Assembly (NCBI RefSeq): GCF_000169175.1
Contig: NZ_AAWS01000016.1
Location: 62,001-126,000, forward strand
DNA from: Microscilla marina ATCC 23134
GTDB taxonomy: Bacteria > Bacteroidota > Bacteroidia > Cytophagales > Microscillaceae
DNA: 64,000 nt
Reading direction: 5' to 3'
The translations under genes were made by a program, and so were the position numbers. Of this stretch, positions 18,396 through 28,409 are shown in pieces (the first letter of the stretch is position 1; each line of letters begins with the position of its first letter). The notes below the pieces were generated by a model. The model had not been told where the DNA came from. It saw only the letters and a program-made list of their open reading frames with translations, and made no database searches.

Positions 18396-19767
18396 CTTAA
18401 TGGAAAAACAAGAGGTGAAAATGCCCCATGATGTATTTACCGAACAAACCTTATTGGGTACCCTCATTAATGAGCCTGTCACGATGGTAGAGGTCATTGA
18501 TATTTTAGAAGTGGAATCATTTTACCGAACCGAGCATCAGGTAATTTATGAGGCAATATTTGAATTGTATGCCGCTGGCGAAAACATCGATCTGATTACT
18601 TTGAGTCATCAGTTGCGAGCCACAAGCAAGCTGGAAATGATCGGAAGCGCCAAGTATTTGATATTTTTATCCAGAGAGGTGTCGTTGGCGCTCAACACGG
18701 TCAAATACGCCCGGATTTTACAGGAGATGCAAATTCGTCGGCAAATGATTGCGCTGGGCAACCAACTTTCAAAATCGGCGCAGGACATCACCCACGATGT
18801 TTTTGATTTGTTGAGTGATACTCAGCATCAGCTCCAAAAAACTGTCAATGGTACCTGTGGGAAGCCTTTCCACTCACTATCTGATTTGCAGGAGAACACG
18901 TTGCAGGAGTTGCACAACTACCAACACAGCCCACACGGGATGAGTGGCTTGCCCTGTGGTTTGCACCGCTTGGACATGGCCACCTCTGGCTGGCAAAAAA
19001 GCGACTTGATTCTACTGGCTGCTCGCCCAGGGGTGGGTAAAACCAGTTTGATGTGCACCATTGCCCGTAACGTTGCCGTTGATGTGCAACAGGCAGTTGG
19101 GATATTCTCCCTGGAGATGCAGTCTGTCAAGTTGTACCTGCGGCTGGCTTGTGCAGAGGCTAATTACAGCTATCAGCACTTGACCAATCAAAGCTTACAG
19201 GCGGCAGATTGGGAGCGTTTGAACGATCAGGTAAGACAACTGGCCAGTCACCCGATATTCATTGATGAAACTCCTGGGATTAGCATTCAGGAGTTAAGAG
19301 CCAAGGCTTTCCGTCTCAAGGAAATGTATAACATCAAACTACTACTCATTGATTATCTGCAACTAATTACCACTGGTGGGATGAAGTTTGGTACTCGTGA
19401 ACAGGAGGTAACTTACATTTCGGCTAGTTTGAAAAAGCTTGCCAAAGAGCTGGACATCCCCGTGATTGCCCTTTCCCAGCTTAGCCGGGCTTTGGAGTCA
19501 CGTTCCGACAAACGCCCTCGTATGTCTGACTTGCGTGAAAGTGGAAGCCTGGAACAAGACGCAGATTTGATTCTCTTTCTTTACCGTAATGAGTACTATG
19601 GCATTGCCGAAGATGCTTCCGGAGCGCCTACTCAGGGACATACTGAGGTCATCATTGCCAAGCACCGCAATGGTAACCCAGAGACGATTCCCCTCAAATT
19701 TGACAACGGAGGCATGCGTTTTGAAAACTGGCAGGAGAACGACTTTGTGACCAAAATGCCAGGCTAA
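18382..19767 (+). CDS. dnaB: Replicative DNA helicase DnaB
   Basis: This is a 461-aa hexameric 5'-3' replicative helicase. The N-terminal domain (about 15-130: FTEQTLLGTLINEP, then FYRTEHQVIYEAI) contacts primase. The RecA-like domain carries Walker A ARPGVGKTS (213-221), Walker B LLLIDYLQL (320-328) and the SQLSR...RPRMSDLRESGSLEQDAD signature near 365-395. Full length suggests function. It overlaps the upstream initiator gene by 14 nt if the first ATG is used; the ATG at 18400, just after that stop, is an alternative. A helicase coupled to its own initiator and followed by iterons indicates an independent replicon or prophage rather than the chromosomal copy. Confidence 0.95.
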   Translation: MTQNSLMEKQEVKMPHDVFTEQTLLGTLINEPVTMVEVIDILEVESFYRTEHQVIYEAIFELYAAGENIDLITLSHQLRATSKLEMIGSAKYLIFLSREVSLALNTVKYARILQEMQIRRQMIALGNQLSKSAQDITHDVFDLLSDTQHQLQKTVNGTCGKPFHSLSDLQENTLQELHNYQHSPHGMSGLPCGLHRLDMATSGWQKSDLILLAARPGVGKTSLMCTIARNVAVDVQQAVGIFSLEMQSVKLYLRLACAEANYSYQHLTNQSLQAADWERLNDQVRQLASHPIFIDETPGISIQELRAKAFRLKEMYNIKLLLIDYLQLITTGGMKFGTREQEVTYISASLKKLAKELDIPVIALSQLSRALESRSDKRPRMSDLRESGSLEQDADLILFLYRNEYYGIAEDASGAPTQGHTEVIIAKHRNGNPETIPLKFDNGGMRFENWQENDFVTKMPG

Positions 19768-19854
19768 ACAGGAGAATGGATGCTTGCTCTGTAAGTTTTC
19801 ATCAGGCGTACATCTGCCGTTTTAATAGTTACGCAAAATACGGGCGGTGTATAG

Positions 19855-20165
19855 GGTATAACCTGTGATCTATAATCCTTACCCCACCCGTTTTTCTTTG
19901 GCGCGTGTTGCGCCTGTGTGGGCGAAACAGAGGCAAGTCCTGGGTTAGGCAGCTACCTACTAAATAAAAATGCTTTAAATAAAAAAGAAAAATCCTCTAT
20001 CTAAGCTACACTATAGATTCACATTAGTTGACTTATATAAGTGACTCATTATGATGCCAAATTGTCAAGCTAAGCTTGCTAATTTGGCAAGGTTCAGGGA
20101 CAATCTGGCGAGGTAAGCTTGACAACCTGGCAAGGTTCAGGGACAATTTGGCAAGCTTGCAACAC
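19855..20165. repeat. Iteron-bearing sequence downstream of dnaB, probable origin
   Basis: The first part (19880-19975) contains GGCGCGTGTTGCG and a conserved run ending GGCAGCTACC, present in each decayed unit of the 10-15 kb array, where it often forms the palindrome GGGTAGCTACCC. It is followed by four direct repeats of (A)ATYTGGC(A/G)AGGT beginning at 20081, 20102, 20124 and 20145 (spacing 21, 22, 21 bp) with AAGCTTGC palindromes on both sides. The 19768-20208 gap holds no gene. This is the likely origin acted on by the rep-dnaB pair (inference). Confidence 0.65.
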
Positions 20166-20208
20166 CAACAGGAAAAGGGCAGAAGCAAAGCATCAGCTGC
20201 TTATTTTA

Positions 20209-23200
20209 TCATTCCAACCTCCAATACCCCCACATCTCCTCCAGCCTTTGCCCACTGGCAAAAAAGCGGTTATTAAACATGTGGATGTAGCTACCAAGCA
20301 GCGAACGGAGTTGAGCCTCACTTGCCCCGTGTTGTTGCAGGTTGGCTTTTATTTGTTGGGCGAGTGGTTTTTCCTGGTCAGTAAGCTGGATAAATGCCCA
20401 CTGGTGCTGCATGTTGAAGTCTTCGGGCAGTGCTTGCTTTGCCAACGCCTTTTTGAGGCGTTGTGCCTGGGGGTGGACATCCAACCCAAATTCGCGGCTA
20501 AAGTTTGTTTTGCCTTGGCTGGTGATTTGTTGGCAGGTTTCTTCAGGGAGGTCAAAAGCCTGCAACAGGGCTTTGATGCGTTTTATGGCAATTGCAGACT
20601 TGAGGGTGTCGTTAGCGGCTTCGTCATTGGCAAGTAGAGCCAAGGCGTGGCATACAAAATCACTGTCTAGGGCAAACCATTCTTCGCTTAGCGCCATATT
20701 ATAAGGCAGATAACGGTTCAGTTCACGTTGGTAGGTATCGGGTACATAGTGGATAATCTTTCCCTGGTTTTTTAACTCTAGCAGCTTTTGCGAAAATGCT
20801 TGCACTATCTCGCCAAATTCTTTGGGATAATGTTTGATGTGCAGTCGCCAACGCAAATGGGTGCCGTAGTCCGGGTCGGTATAGCGAATAAAAAACCACT
20901 GGTCAATGTGCTCCGAATCTCTCAACTCTTTGCTCAACGGGTGCAGGTCTTCCGCGATCAGGCGATCACTGCCCAAGGCACCCAAGTAAATTTTAAAGTA
21001 TACCCACTCGCTGCCAAAAGCAAAGTTCTTTTGTATACTTTGAGGCAGGGTTTGGGCAGCAAGCACAGGGGCTTGCTTATGGCTTGGTGGGGTAGTATTA
21101 ATGATAGGAAAAATCATTTCATTGCTATAGGGCTGGCTGGGCAGGTCTTGTTCTATTACTTCTTCTAATACCAGTTCTTTACGGTCAAACACCTTTTGCA
21201 AAAATACTCCTATGCTCAAAGGGTGGGCAAAATCAATGTAGAGCTTATTGTCTGCTTCTACCAAAAGCACCGTTTGAGGCAAGCGCAATTGTTGTCTGAG
21301 CCTTTCTATTTTGTGAGTCCAGGTACTGACGGCATGCAAATCTTCTTTTTTCTGTAACTGTACTGCTTCCAATACCTTATAGCTCACCCGCCATTGCCTT
21401 GGCGATAGAATCAAGCTGTCATCGTAAACCAAACGGGGCAAATAGCTCCTTTGCTGCCAGCGCTGCGCCCTAAAAAACGGGGGCAACTGGCGGTACTCTT
21501 GTTGGTATTGCAAATCGCACAAAAACTTATAGAGCGGGTGGGCATTGTGGGCGTAGTTATGGGCATTGCTCATCCGGGGTACTACTTGTTTGTTTAGCTT
21601 ACGCGAGTGCAATACCAAACGTTTGCTGTCAGGCGTACTCAACCATAAATCGGCTACGGGTATTTGGTGAGGCGTATTCGTGTTTGCCCCACCCAAGGCA
21701 ATGCTGTACTCACGCAACCGGGGGCGGATGATCACATTGCCCACCCGTTGCCCTGGCAAATGGTCTACTTCGGCATAAACTACCTGGTCGTTGTCGGGTT
21801 CTACCTGAGCAATGGTGGCACTGAGTTGTTGCTGGAGCAAGGGGCTGCCATAACAAAACCTTCCTAAGAGGTTGCCCACCACGGGACCACTGGCGTGGTA
21901 GAGTTGAAAACGAAAATTACGGGGAGTGCCTTGTTTGGGGTTGTGTTCCAGGTCATCGGGTGCCCGGTAAAGCAATTTGCCCATCGCCACCATCGCCGGA
22001 GGTAAAGACGTTGGTTTTTCTTTGGTTGGTAACTGGCTTGCCTTCAGGCTTTGTACTTCGCCTTTGCTCAAATGTATTTCAGCCAAGCCCATTTGTAAAG
22101 CCTCTACATATTTTTGTTCCAGCAGCGCATCCAGTGCCGAGGTTTGCCCTGCCTTGGGATCAGCGGCTTGTGGCATTGCCCCACCTTCGCCAATCACTAC
22201 CCCCAACTCCTGCAAATAGGTGGGTAGTGCTGCTACCCGTTTGCCATAAGGGTAACCCAAGCCCGTTACTTCATCCATGGCGGTAAGCAAGGGCACCGCT
22301 TCGTTTTCGTAACGCTTAAAAAAAGCCTGGGCAAAGGAGGTAAGGTCTGTTTTGGGAGGAGGTGTTTCGCCTACGTGGTCTATCAAAGTCTCTATTTGTC
22401 GCACCAGATGACGGGGCACAGTTTTGCTCAGTTCCAGTCCGTTTTCATCCCTAAAAGCATCTACCTGGATAAGTTCTTTTTTAGACACAGTTTTTTCGTT
22501 GGGGTGGGCAGTAGTGCCTGTCTCTTGTGTCTGATAAAAAGGCTGGCTGCTTAGGTAGTCTACCAGTTGTTGATACAACCCCAGGCTTTGGGCAGGGTCA
22601 GGCGTGGCATCAATGAGTGCCAACTGCTTACGAATGTGCCCAATGATTGGTAAGTATTCGTGGGCGGCAGGTACTTGCTCTACGCTGGTGTGCAATTGCT
22701 CCAGGTATTCGGCTCCATTCAAGCTGGGGTACAGTTCAGAGATAAGCAAGTGGTGACTGGTCAAATACTCGACAAACTCGCGGCAGTCTGCTTCGGTGAG
22801 TTCGGGGTCTGTCATCAGGTAGGCAATCATTTCGCCTATACGCATACCACCCGCTTGCCCGCAGGCAGTAAACAGCTCCCAGGCTACCTCATGGTATTCC
22901 TTCGACGAGGCAACGTGTTGCAAGGTTTGCTCATCAAAGAAAGAACACAGCATATCGTCGCCATTGCGATACAGGGTGTTGTTAGGAAAGTAACGCAACT
23001 GCTCCCTTATTTTTGGTTCGGCTTCCAGGGCGGCTCTGAGCCTAAGCAAATACACCATGTCCAACCGCGACGAGGTACGCATGTTGCCAAGCTTATCCAG
23101 CGCCAGGCTGCTGTGTCTTTGCAAACGAAACTCGCCCACGGTAACCGCAGCAAATGTACCAAAGGGGGTACAACGATAAGCCGCCCTCGCCAAAAACATC

Positions 23201-23472
23201 CACAGCTTTTGCTCCAGGTTTTGCAAATCTTTGCGCTGCTTTTTATTGGGTGCAGGGAGTGCTGCCAAAGTGTGCCAACGATCTAACTGAGCAAACAAAT
23301 CAGGGGAGGCAATGTACAAGGCTTGTTGCAAGGCTGGCAAGGCATAGACGGCTTGTAGGTGTTGGCGTACCTGCCCTGTGCCTTGGGCAACTCCCACCGG
23401 AAGCTCCAAATAGCTGCGCTCCAGCAATGGGGTACGCAAGACATAAAAATCACCTGGTTCGAATGTATTCAC
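20209..23472 (-). CDS. lanB: Class I lanthipeptide dehydratase LanB (full length)
   Basis: This 1087-aa cytoplasmic enzyme dehydrates Ser/Thr in the precursor peptide using glutamyl-tRNA. The N-terminal glutamylation domain (about 1-750) includes RAAYRCTPFGTFAAVTVG near 93-110 and RLDMVYLLRLRAAL. The C-terminal elimination (SpaB_C) domain (about 800-1080) carries WFFIRYTDPDYGTHLRWRLHI near 895, and ends with MFNNRFFASGQRLEEMWGYW. Both domains are on one chain, as in NisB, unlike the split LanB reported for pinensin. It is the last gene of a minus-strand run containing lanC and the precursor. Its ATG is 81 nt downstream of the small regulator's stop. Confidence 0.92.
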   Translation of the reverse strand: MNTFEPGDFYVLRTPLLERSYLELPVGVAQGTGQVRQHLQAVYALPALQQALYIASPDLFAQLDRWHTLAALPAPNKKQRKDLQNLEQKLWMFLARAAYRCTPFGTFAAVTVGEFRLQRHSSLALDKLGNMRTSSRLDMVYLLRLRAALEAEPKIREQLRYFPNNTLYRNGDDMLCSFFDEQTLQHVASSKEYHEVAWELFTACGQAGGMRIGEMIAYLMTDPELTEADCREFVEYLTSHHLLISELYPSLNGAEYLEQLHTSVEQVPAAHEYLPIIGHIRKQLALIDATPDPAQSLGLYQQLVDYLSSQPFYQTQETGTTAHPNEKTVSKKELIQVDAFRDENGLELSKTVPRHLVRQIETLIDHVGETPPPKTDLTSFAQAFFKRYENEAVPLLTAMDEVTGLGYPYGKRVAALPTYLQELGVVIGEGGAMPQAADPKAGQTSALDALLEQKYVEALQMGLAEIHLSKGEVQSLKASQLPTKEKPTSLPPAMVAMGKLLYRAPDDLEHNPKQGTPRNFRFQLYHASGPVVGNLLGRFCYGSPLLQQQLSATIAQVEPDNDQVVYAEVDHLPGQRVGNVIIRPRLREYSIALGGANTNTPHQIPVADLWLSTPDSKRLVLHSRKLNKQVVPRMSNAHNYAHNAHPLYKFLCDLQYQQEYRQLPPFFRAQRWQQRSYLPRLVYDDSLILSPRQWRVSYKVLEAVQLQKKEDLHAVSTWTHKIERLRQQLRLPQTVLLVEADNKLYIDFAHPLSIGVFLQKVFDRKELVLEEVIEQDLPSQPYSNEMIFPIINTTPPSHKQAPVLAAQTLPQSIQKNFAFGSEWVYFKIYLGALGSDRLIAEDLHPLSKELRDSEHIDQWFFIRYTDPDYGTHLRWRLHIKHYPKEFGEIVQAFSQKLLELKNQGKIIHYVPDTYQRELNRYLPYNMALSEEWFALDSDFVCHALALLANDEAANDTLKSAIAIKRIKALLQAFDLPEETCQQITSQGKTNFSREFGLDVHPQAQRLKKALAKQALPEDFNMQHQWAFIQLTDQEKPLAQQIKANLQQHGASEAQLRSLLGSYIHMFNNRFFASGQRLEEMWGYWRLE

Positions 23473-23553
23473 TTGCTTAGTTTTTTAGTCAGTAGTCCAG
23501 AGTCCTTAGTTGGTAGACTATAGTTGTTTCGAGTCTGTTCGTAATTCCTAAAG

Positions 23554-23931
23554 CTACTTCTTCACCGCCTCCAGCACCCCCAACTTGCGCAGCTTACAAG
23601 CCATCACCGACACCGACCGATTAGTAGTTCGGAGTATTTTGGAGGTTTCCAACGGAGTCATATTTAGTTGAAGGCAATAGCCAATTTGCCACATTAGTTT
23701 GCTTACTTTCCCTTGGTCAAGCATCTCGCCTATAGTAGTTACAAACTCAGGATAAAGCGTTTGTACCCTTTGTTGTACCGCAGCAAACTTGCCTTTGGAG
23801 TTTATTTCAGCCTCTACCAAAGTTTTAGCCTGTTCTACCTCATTTTTTTCCAGTGCTTCTCTTATTTCATATAATCTGACAATGCTATCCGTCCATTCTT
23901 GAATGGGGGTGTAAGGGGTGTTTAAAGACAT
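23554..23931 (-). CDS. Stand-alone HTH output domain, paralogue of the upstream regulator
   Basis: This 125-aa protein matches the last ~110 residues of the 24116-27019 regulator. Shared features are the pattern K(V)(S/T)KL(M/V)WQ(I/V)G(Y/H)CL(Q/K)L, then MxPxETxxxLxxxNRSVSV, then KLRKLG(V/I)LE. The latter part is a helix-turn-helix of the LuxR type, and the first ~70 residues are helical. It has no sensor or membrane segment. It probably acts as a DNA-binding or dimer-modulating partner of the large regulator; a dominant-negative or autoregulatory role is inference. It lies between the regulator and lanB on the same strand. Confidence 0.7.
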   Translation of the reverse strand: MSLNTPYTPIQEWTDSIVRLYEIREALEKNEVEQAKTLVEAEINSKGKFAAVQQRVQTLYPEFVTTIGEMLDQGKVSKLMWQIGYCLQLNMTPLETSKILRTTNRSVSVMACKLRKLGVLEAVKK

Positions 23932-24115
23932 ATTTTTTTCCCTCTTTATTTTATAGTGATAGTTACGTTGTATGATGGTTGAATTGTCCTATGGTTGAGC
24001 AAAACCAATTCGTCATTAGCCAAGGTAGAACTCCCTCTGGTCAGTTTGTAACCTAGTCTGGAGTCGGTATACCATAGTTTTAAGCCTCGCTTTGCGCCTA
24101 TTCGTAATTAAAAAA

Positions 24116-27019
24116 CTATGCTTTCTTAATCGGCTCCAATATCCCCAGTTTACGCAGCTTAGTACCATGCACTGACACCGAACGATTGCTAATAGATAGT
24201 GTCTCTCCTGTTTCCATGGGCGACATCCCCAATTTAAGGCAATGCCCCACTTGCCACACCAATTTGGTTACTTTCTTATCAATAAAAGCCTGGTCTATGG
24301 TTTCGGCAAAGACCGGAAACTCCTGATGAACCTTTTCCCGCACAATGGCAAATTCATCTACTCCTTCTATCTCGTTGCCAATCATCCGCTTTACTGCCTC
24401 TATGCCTTTTTCGTTGAGCGTATTACGCACCTTTTGCAGTTTGTTGGCAGCTTCGGTGGCTTCTTGCATATAAATCTTTACTTTTTCATCCCTTTCTTCA
24501 CGCAGGCGCTGGTTTGCCTTGGTAAGTTCTTCGTTGGCAATTTCTATGGTTTCCTTTTGTACTTTTATTTCTTCGGTACGCTCTGCCACTACCAGTTCCA
24601 GGTGTTGATTGCGCAGGTAGAGTTTACGGCTACGATAGCGGCTATAACCATAACTACCCCCAATGAGCAAAGTAAGCCCGGCGAGTACATACAAAGCATA
24701 AGCCCAGGCAGTACGGTGCCATGGCGGGAGTATGGTAAAGGTATAACTATCTACCGAGCTAATGGTGCCGTAGATGTTTTTACAACGCACCTTAAAAGTA
24801 TAAGTACCCTCGCGCAGGTGAGTATATTCTTTCTTTTGTTCGGTGCTCCAATCCGACCAATCGTCGTCAAGCCCAATGAGCTGGTAGCTATACAAATTAC
24901 GCTCATAAGCCGCCCAGCTATCGCTGGCGTAGGTAAAGGTAAGGGTGTTGTGGGGGTAGGGGAGTTCCAGTGTTTTGGGCTGCCTGGTAAAGCCGTGATA
25001 AATGTATTCATCTTCAAATTTTTGGTTGCGGGTAGAATCTTGTATTTTTTTCTTAAAAGACACCTCTCTTACAAAGGCTTTGAATGGTTGATTGTATTCC
25101 TTCTTCTTACTATGGTCATACTCTATAATCTTATCTTGACCAATGAGTTCAATAATACCATCACCTCTTTGATATAGCCAGGTAATATAAGCATCCCCAA
25201 TTCTTTTGAGCCCATAAGAATTCATAGCGTAACTTTGAGGATTCTCCTTGTTCAAAATGACAGGAAAACTTTTTGTTAGCCCTTCCCTAAGCATTACGGG
25301 GCTGATAAGGTACTCTTTTTCGTTGATTTTTAAAAAGTTAGAAAAAGCTTGGTCATAGTTACCATACTTGTTTTTTTTAAGCCCCTTGATATTTCTACTA
25401 AACCCTTCGGCAATGCCTGTTTTATGGTTAAAAACAAATAACCCCCTGGCATTGATAATGTACAGCTGATCATTATGTATCTCTAGCCTAAAGTCGTATC
25501 GTACCTTATCGTCAAATTTTATTTGATCAATTCTAAAGTTTTGTATTCGTTCTTTGCCCATCTCAAGCTTGATCCTGAAAAACTCGGTTTTGGTAGAATA
25601 GAAAAGGTTTTGTTTGTATAGAATGGAAGCAAATATGCTCTTGTTGCTTTTGAGTTTTCTTTCCGCCAAAAGCTTGAACTTTGTGTCGAAGACCTTGAGC
25701 CCATAAGACCCTATTACCCAAAACATACCTTTATCATCATTACCCTTTTGAAAAAAGATATTTTGAATATTGCCTTTCAATATTTGGGTAGGTTGCCAGG
25801 TTTCTTTATCTAATGCATATAAGCCTTTTTGGGTACAAACAAAGTAACGCTCATTTTGCAGCATAACGTTGTGTATATAACCCAAGCCTGCAATGGTTTT
25901 GCTTGGTTTTCGGTTTATCGCCTCAGAAACGTTGACTTGTTTGCTACCTTGAATAATATCAAACCTGACCCCTGCTCTTTGGTAACTCTTATATATTTTA
26001 TTGGTATTTTCTTTCACCTTCAAATCAGACCGTAGTTCCACATATACCACTCCGTTGCTGGTTCCTAACCAAACATTACCTTGTTCATCAAAAGTAAAAT
26101 CATGCAATACCAATTGGTTGAAGTTTTTAAGAACCCTTGCTTTTTTAGTGAGGGGGTGATAAGTTAATAAACTACTGCCCACAACCAAATAAACAACTTT
26201 ATCCTTAAGTTTTGCTATGAATATGTCTTCTGTAGAAGGAATTAGTTGAGTCAATTGTTCAATTAATTGGAAGTGTGTTCGCTCGCCTTGTTGTAGGTAG
26301 ACTTGATTGCTATCGTTGATACCTATTGCCAATTGGTCATCGAGTCTTTGGTAATACCTCAGCCTAAAGCGGTTGAAAATGGTGGTGCTTTGTAATACCC
26401 ACCGAGTACCACGAAGCAGATAAACCTCCCCACTTTGCTTTTTAGCGTAGATTTGACCTTGATCTTTAAAATAAGTAACTCTAGCATTGAGATTGCTAAT
26501 AGGGCTTATAGTAGTTTTGGTTTGGCTAAGTTTTTCATAGATTACCCCACCAGATGATTTACCCAGGTAATATACTTTTTCATTGGTTTGATATATTTTA
26601 ACCAACCCACCACCAAGCTTTTGTTTATTTTCTGTTGCGCTAATGATACTTTTATAAGCTATAGAATCTCCTTGGATGTAAAACAAGCCACATTGATTAC
26701 CTCCACCTATATAGTATTTGTTATTTGTTTTCTGATCGGTCACCAGCCTATCAAATTTGGCAGGCAAACGTGATAGATTATCCAGAGGGTGGTGTCTCCA
26801 TTTTTTTCCTATAAGGTAATTTATTCCATAGTAGTTGGCAGTAATAATTATTTTACTATTTCTGTATTCTATGATATCATAACAGTGTTTTGCTAGAATC
26901 TTATGTTTTTTATTGGTGTGGTGGTTGATAAAAAAATCACTAACTTCTTGTCCCCAGGAAATGTTTATGTTTAAAATAAGTGAAGCAAACATCATAAATA
27001 CTATGTTTTGGGATTTCAT
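24116..27019 (-). CDS. Membrane-spanning one-component regulator: beta-propeller, Y_Y_Y domain, HTH
   Basis: This is a 967-aa protein. Residues 1-24 are a signal peptide. About 30-650 is a periplasmic two-component-type beta-propeller (Reg_prop-like; blades such as FDEQGNVWLGTSNGVVYV). About 680-770 is a Y_Y_Y domain (TFTYASDSW..., YSYQLIGLDDDWSDW, YTFKVRCKN). One membrane helix is near 780-800 (WAYALYVLAGLTLLIGGSYG), followed by a coiled coil (815-885) and a LuxR-type HTH at the C terminus (NRSVSVHGTKLRKLGIL). There is no kinase domain, so sensing is linked directly to DNA binding. This layout is common for Bacteroidota regulators of secreted functions. It lies within the lanthipeptide locus and is its likely controller. 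Confidence 0.85.
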   Translation of the reverse strand: MKSQNIVFMMFASLILNINISWGQEVSDFFINHHTNKKHKILAKHCYDIIEYRNSKIIITANYYGINYLIGKKWRHHPLDNLSRLPAKFDRLVTDQKTNNKYYIGGGNQCGLFYIQGDSIAYKSIISATENKQKLGGGLVKIYQTNEKVYYLGKSSGGVIYEKLSQTKTTISPISNLNARVTYFKDQGQIYAKKQSGEVYLLRGTRWVLQSTTIFNRFRLRYYQRLDDQLAIGINDSNQVYLQQGERTHFQLIEQLTQLIPSTEDIFIAKLKDKVVYLVVGSSLLTYHPLTKKARVLKNFNQLVLHDFTFDEQGNVWLGTSNGVVYVELRSDLKVKENTNKIYKSYQRAGVRFDIIQGSKQVNVSEAINRKPSKTIAGLGYIHNVMLQNERYFVCTQKGLYALDKETWQPTQILKGNIQNIFFQKGNDDKGMFWVIGSYGLKVFDTKFKLLAERKLKSNKSIFASILYKQNLFYSTKTEFFRIKLEMGKERIQNFRIDQIKFDDKVRYDFRLEIHNDQLYIINARGLFVFNHKTGIAEGFSRNIKGLKKNKYGNYDQAFSNFLKINEKEYLISPVMLREGLTKSFPVILNKENPQSYAMNSYGLKRIGDAYITWLYQRGDGIIELIGQDKIIEYDHSKKKEYNQPFKAFVREVSFKKKIQDSTRNQKFEDEYIYHGFTRQPKTLELPYPHNTLTFTYASDSWAAYERNLYSYQLIGLDDDWSDWSTEQKKEYTHLREGTYTFKVRCKNIYGTISSVDSYTFTILPPWHRTAWAYALYVLAGLTLLIGGSYGYSRYRSRKLYLRNQHLELVVAERTEEIKVQKETIEIANEELTKANQRLREERDEKVKIYMQEATEAANKLQKVRNTLNEKGIEAVKRMIGNEIEGVDEFAIVREKVHQEFPVFAETIDQAFIDKKVTKLVWQVGHCLKLGMSPMETGETLSISNRSVSVHGTKLRKLGILEPIKKA

Positions 27020-27032
27020 AGCTAGTCTTTTA

Positions 27033-28355
27033 TTATTTCTGTTGATCGGAATTTATTTTATTCAGTAGATTGCCAAAATTGCCTTCGGAAACAAACTGAA
27101 ATGTAAGACCAAATAACTTGCTTGCCAATACTCTAGCGTTACTATTCTTTTGCCCTCCCATTGTTGTCATCATAATTATTCCAACTGAATGTTTTTTGTT
27201 AAACATAAAATTTGAGCGAGCAAAATTTACCTTACCACTATGCCCGTAACTTACATTGTTACTTGTTTTACTATCTCTTCTACTGACTCCCAAGATTCTA
27301 TAACGGCTAATTTTTTTATCAATCAACCCTGTAGAAAACTGTTTTTCATTGGGTTGTTTTACCGTTATATTATAAATATATTTATCTAAAGTAGCTTGTT
27401 TAAGTACTTGTTCATATTTATACTTCCTAGGTTTATACTCTCTAAACCTAAAAAAACGCATAAACTTCACCATGTCTTCGGGGGTAGATTTAATTCCCCC
27501 ATTGGGACCTAACATACCTTGGGAAACATTCCTGTTGTTGTTATAAAGCTTCAGCTTACCAGTTTTTTCATCAGGAAACCATCCATACAAGGTTTCTACT
27601 TGTTTTACTCTATTTTCAGGCACTTTATAGTAGGACGTATTCTTCATCTTAAGTGGGGCAAAGATGTTTTGCTGTACATATTCTCTAAATCCCACCTTGG
27701 TGACCCTTTCCAGAATAATTCCAAGTAAGCTGTAGCCGCCATTGTCGTAGCTGTACTTTGCTCCAGGGCGTCTTTTTTGTTCAGTATATTTTAGGTAAGG
27801 AATAAACTCTTTGATAGTGGCAAAACGATCAGGTTTCCCCAGCTTTTTCATCCGTTCTTTTATGTCTTTACGAGACATTAAATAACCTTTTCTGATGCTG
27901 ATGCCTGCGGTATGGTTGAGCAGGTGGTAAATTTTAACGGCTTGCATGCCGCCCAAGCTGTCTACTCCTTTGCCTACTTCGGGCAACCATTTGGTGATGG
28001 GGTCTTCCAGACTTATTTTATTTTTTTCTACCAGCTGGAGCATGCTCACCGTCATAAAAAGTTTAGACACTGATCCCCAACGATGGATAGTTTTGTTGTT
28101 GAGTTTCTGTTTTTTCTCAATATTAGCATAGCTGTTCGTTTTTTCAGAGATTACCTTCCCCTTGTATACCAGCGCCACGTGATAAGGAAAGTCGGGTTGT
28201 TTGGCTTTTACAAACTCTTTGAATTTGTCTAGTTTATGCCACTCCTTTAGTAGATCTTTTTTGCTGATGGTTTTATCTTGTGCACTTAGCTGTAAAGGAA
28301 GGTGAATGGTTAAGAGTAGCGCTACAAATAGCTGATAAGTTAATATTTTTTGCAT
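27033..28355 (-). CDS. Secreted serine hydrolase, beta-lactamase/class C fold
   Basis: This is a 440-aa exported protein with a signal peptide (1-25, ending LSAQD). The SxxK motif is S95-V-S-K98 in WGSVSKLF, the YxN motif is YDN at 203-205, and the third motif is HSGKV near 365 (HxG type). These mark PF00144, which includes esterases, D-aminopeptidases and penicillin-binding-like enzymes. It is 14 nt from the regulator and 54 nt from lanC, so it belongs to the lanthipeptide locus. A role in trimming or degrading the peptide outside the cell, or in self-protection, is possible but unproven. It is a paralogue of the C-terminal part of the 31005-32858 product. Confidence 0.82.
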   Translation of the reverse strand: MQKILTYQLFVALLLTIHLPLQLSAQDKTISKKDLLKEWHKLDKFKEFVKAKQPDFPYHVALVYKGKVISEKTNSYANIEKKQKLNNKTIHRWGSVSKLFMTVSMLQLVEKNKISLEDPITKWLPEVGKGVDSLGGMQAVKIYHLLNHTAGISIRKGYLMSRKDIKERMKKLGKPDRFATIKEFIPYLKYTEQKRRPGAKYSYDNGGYSLLGIILERVTKVGFREYVQQNIFAPLKMKNTSYYKVPENRVKQVETLYGWFPDEKTGKLKLYNNNRNVSQGMLGPNGGIKSTPEDMVKFMRFFRFREYKPRKYKYEQVLKQATLDKYIYNITVKQPNEKQFSTGLIDKKISRYRILGVSRRDSKTSNNVSYGHSGKVNFARSNFMFNKKHSVGIIMMTTMGGQKNSNARVLASKLFGLTFQFVSEGNFGNLLNKINSDQQK

Positions 28356-28409
28356 AATTAAATTAGTTTCAATGGTTTTGTGTAAGGTAGTGGGTTCTGA
28401 ACAATGTTG

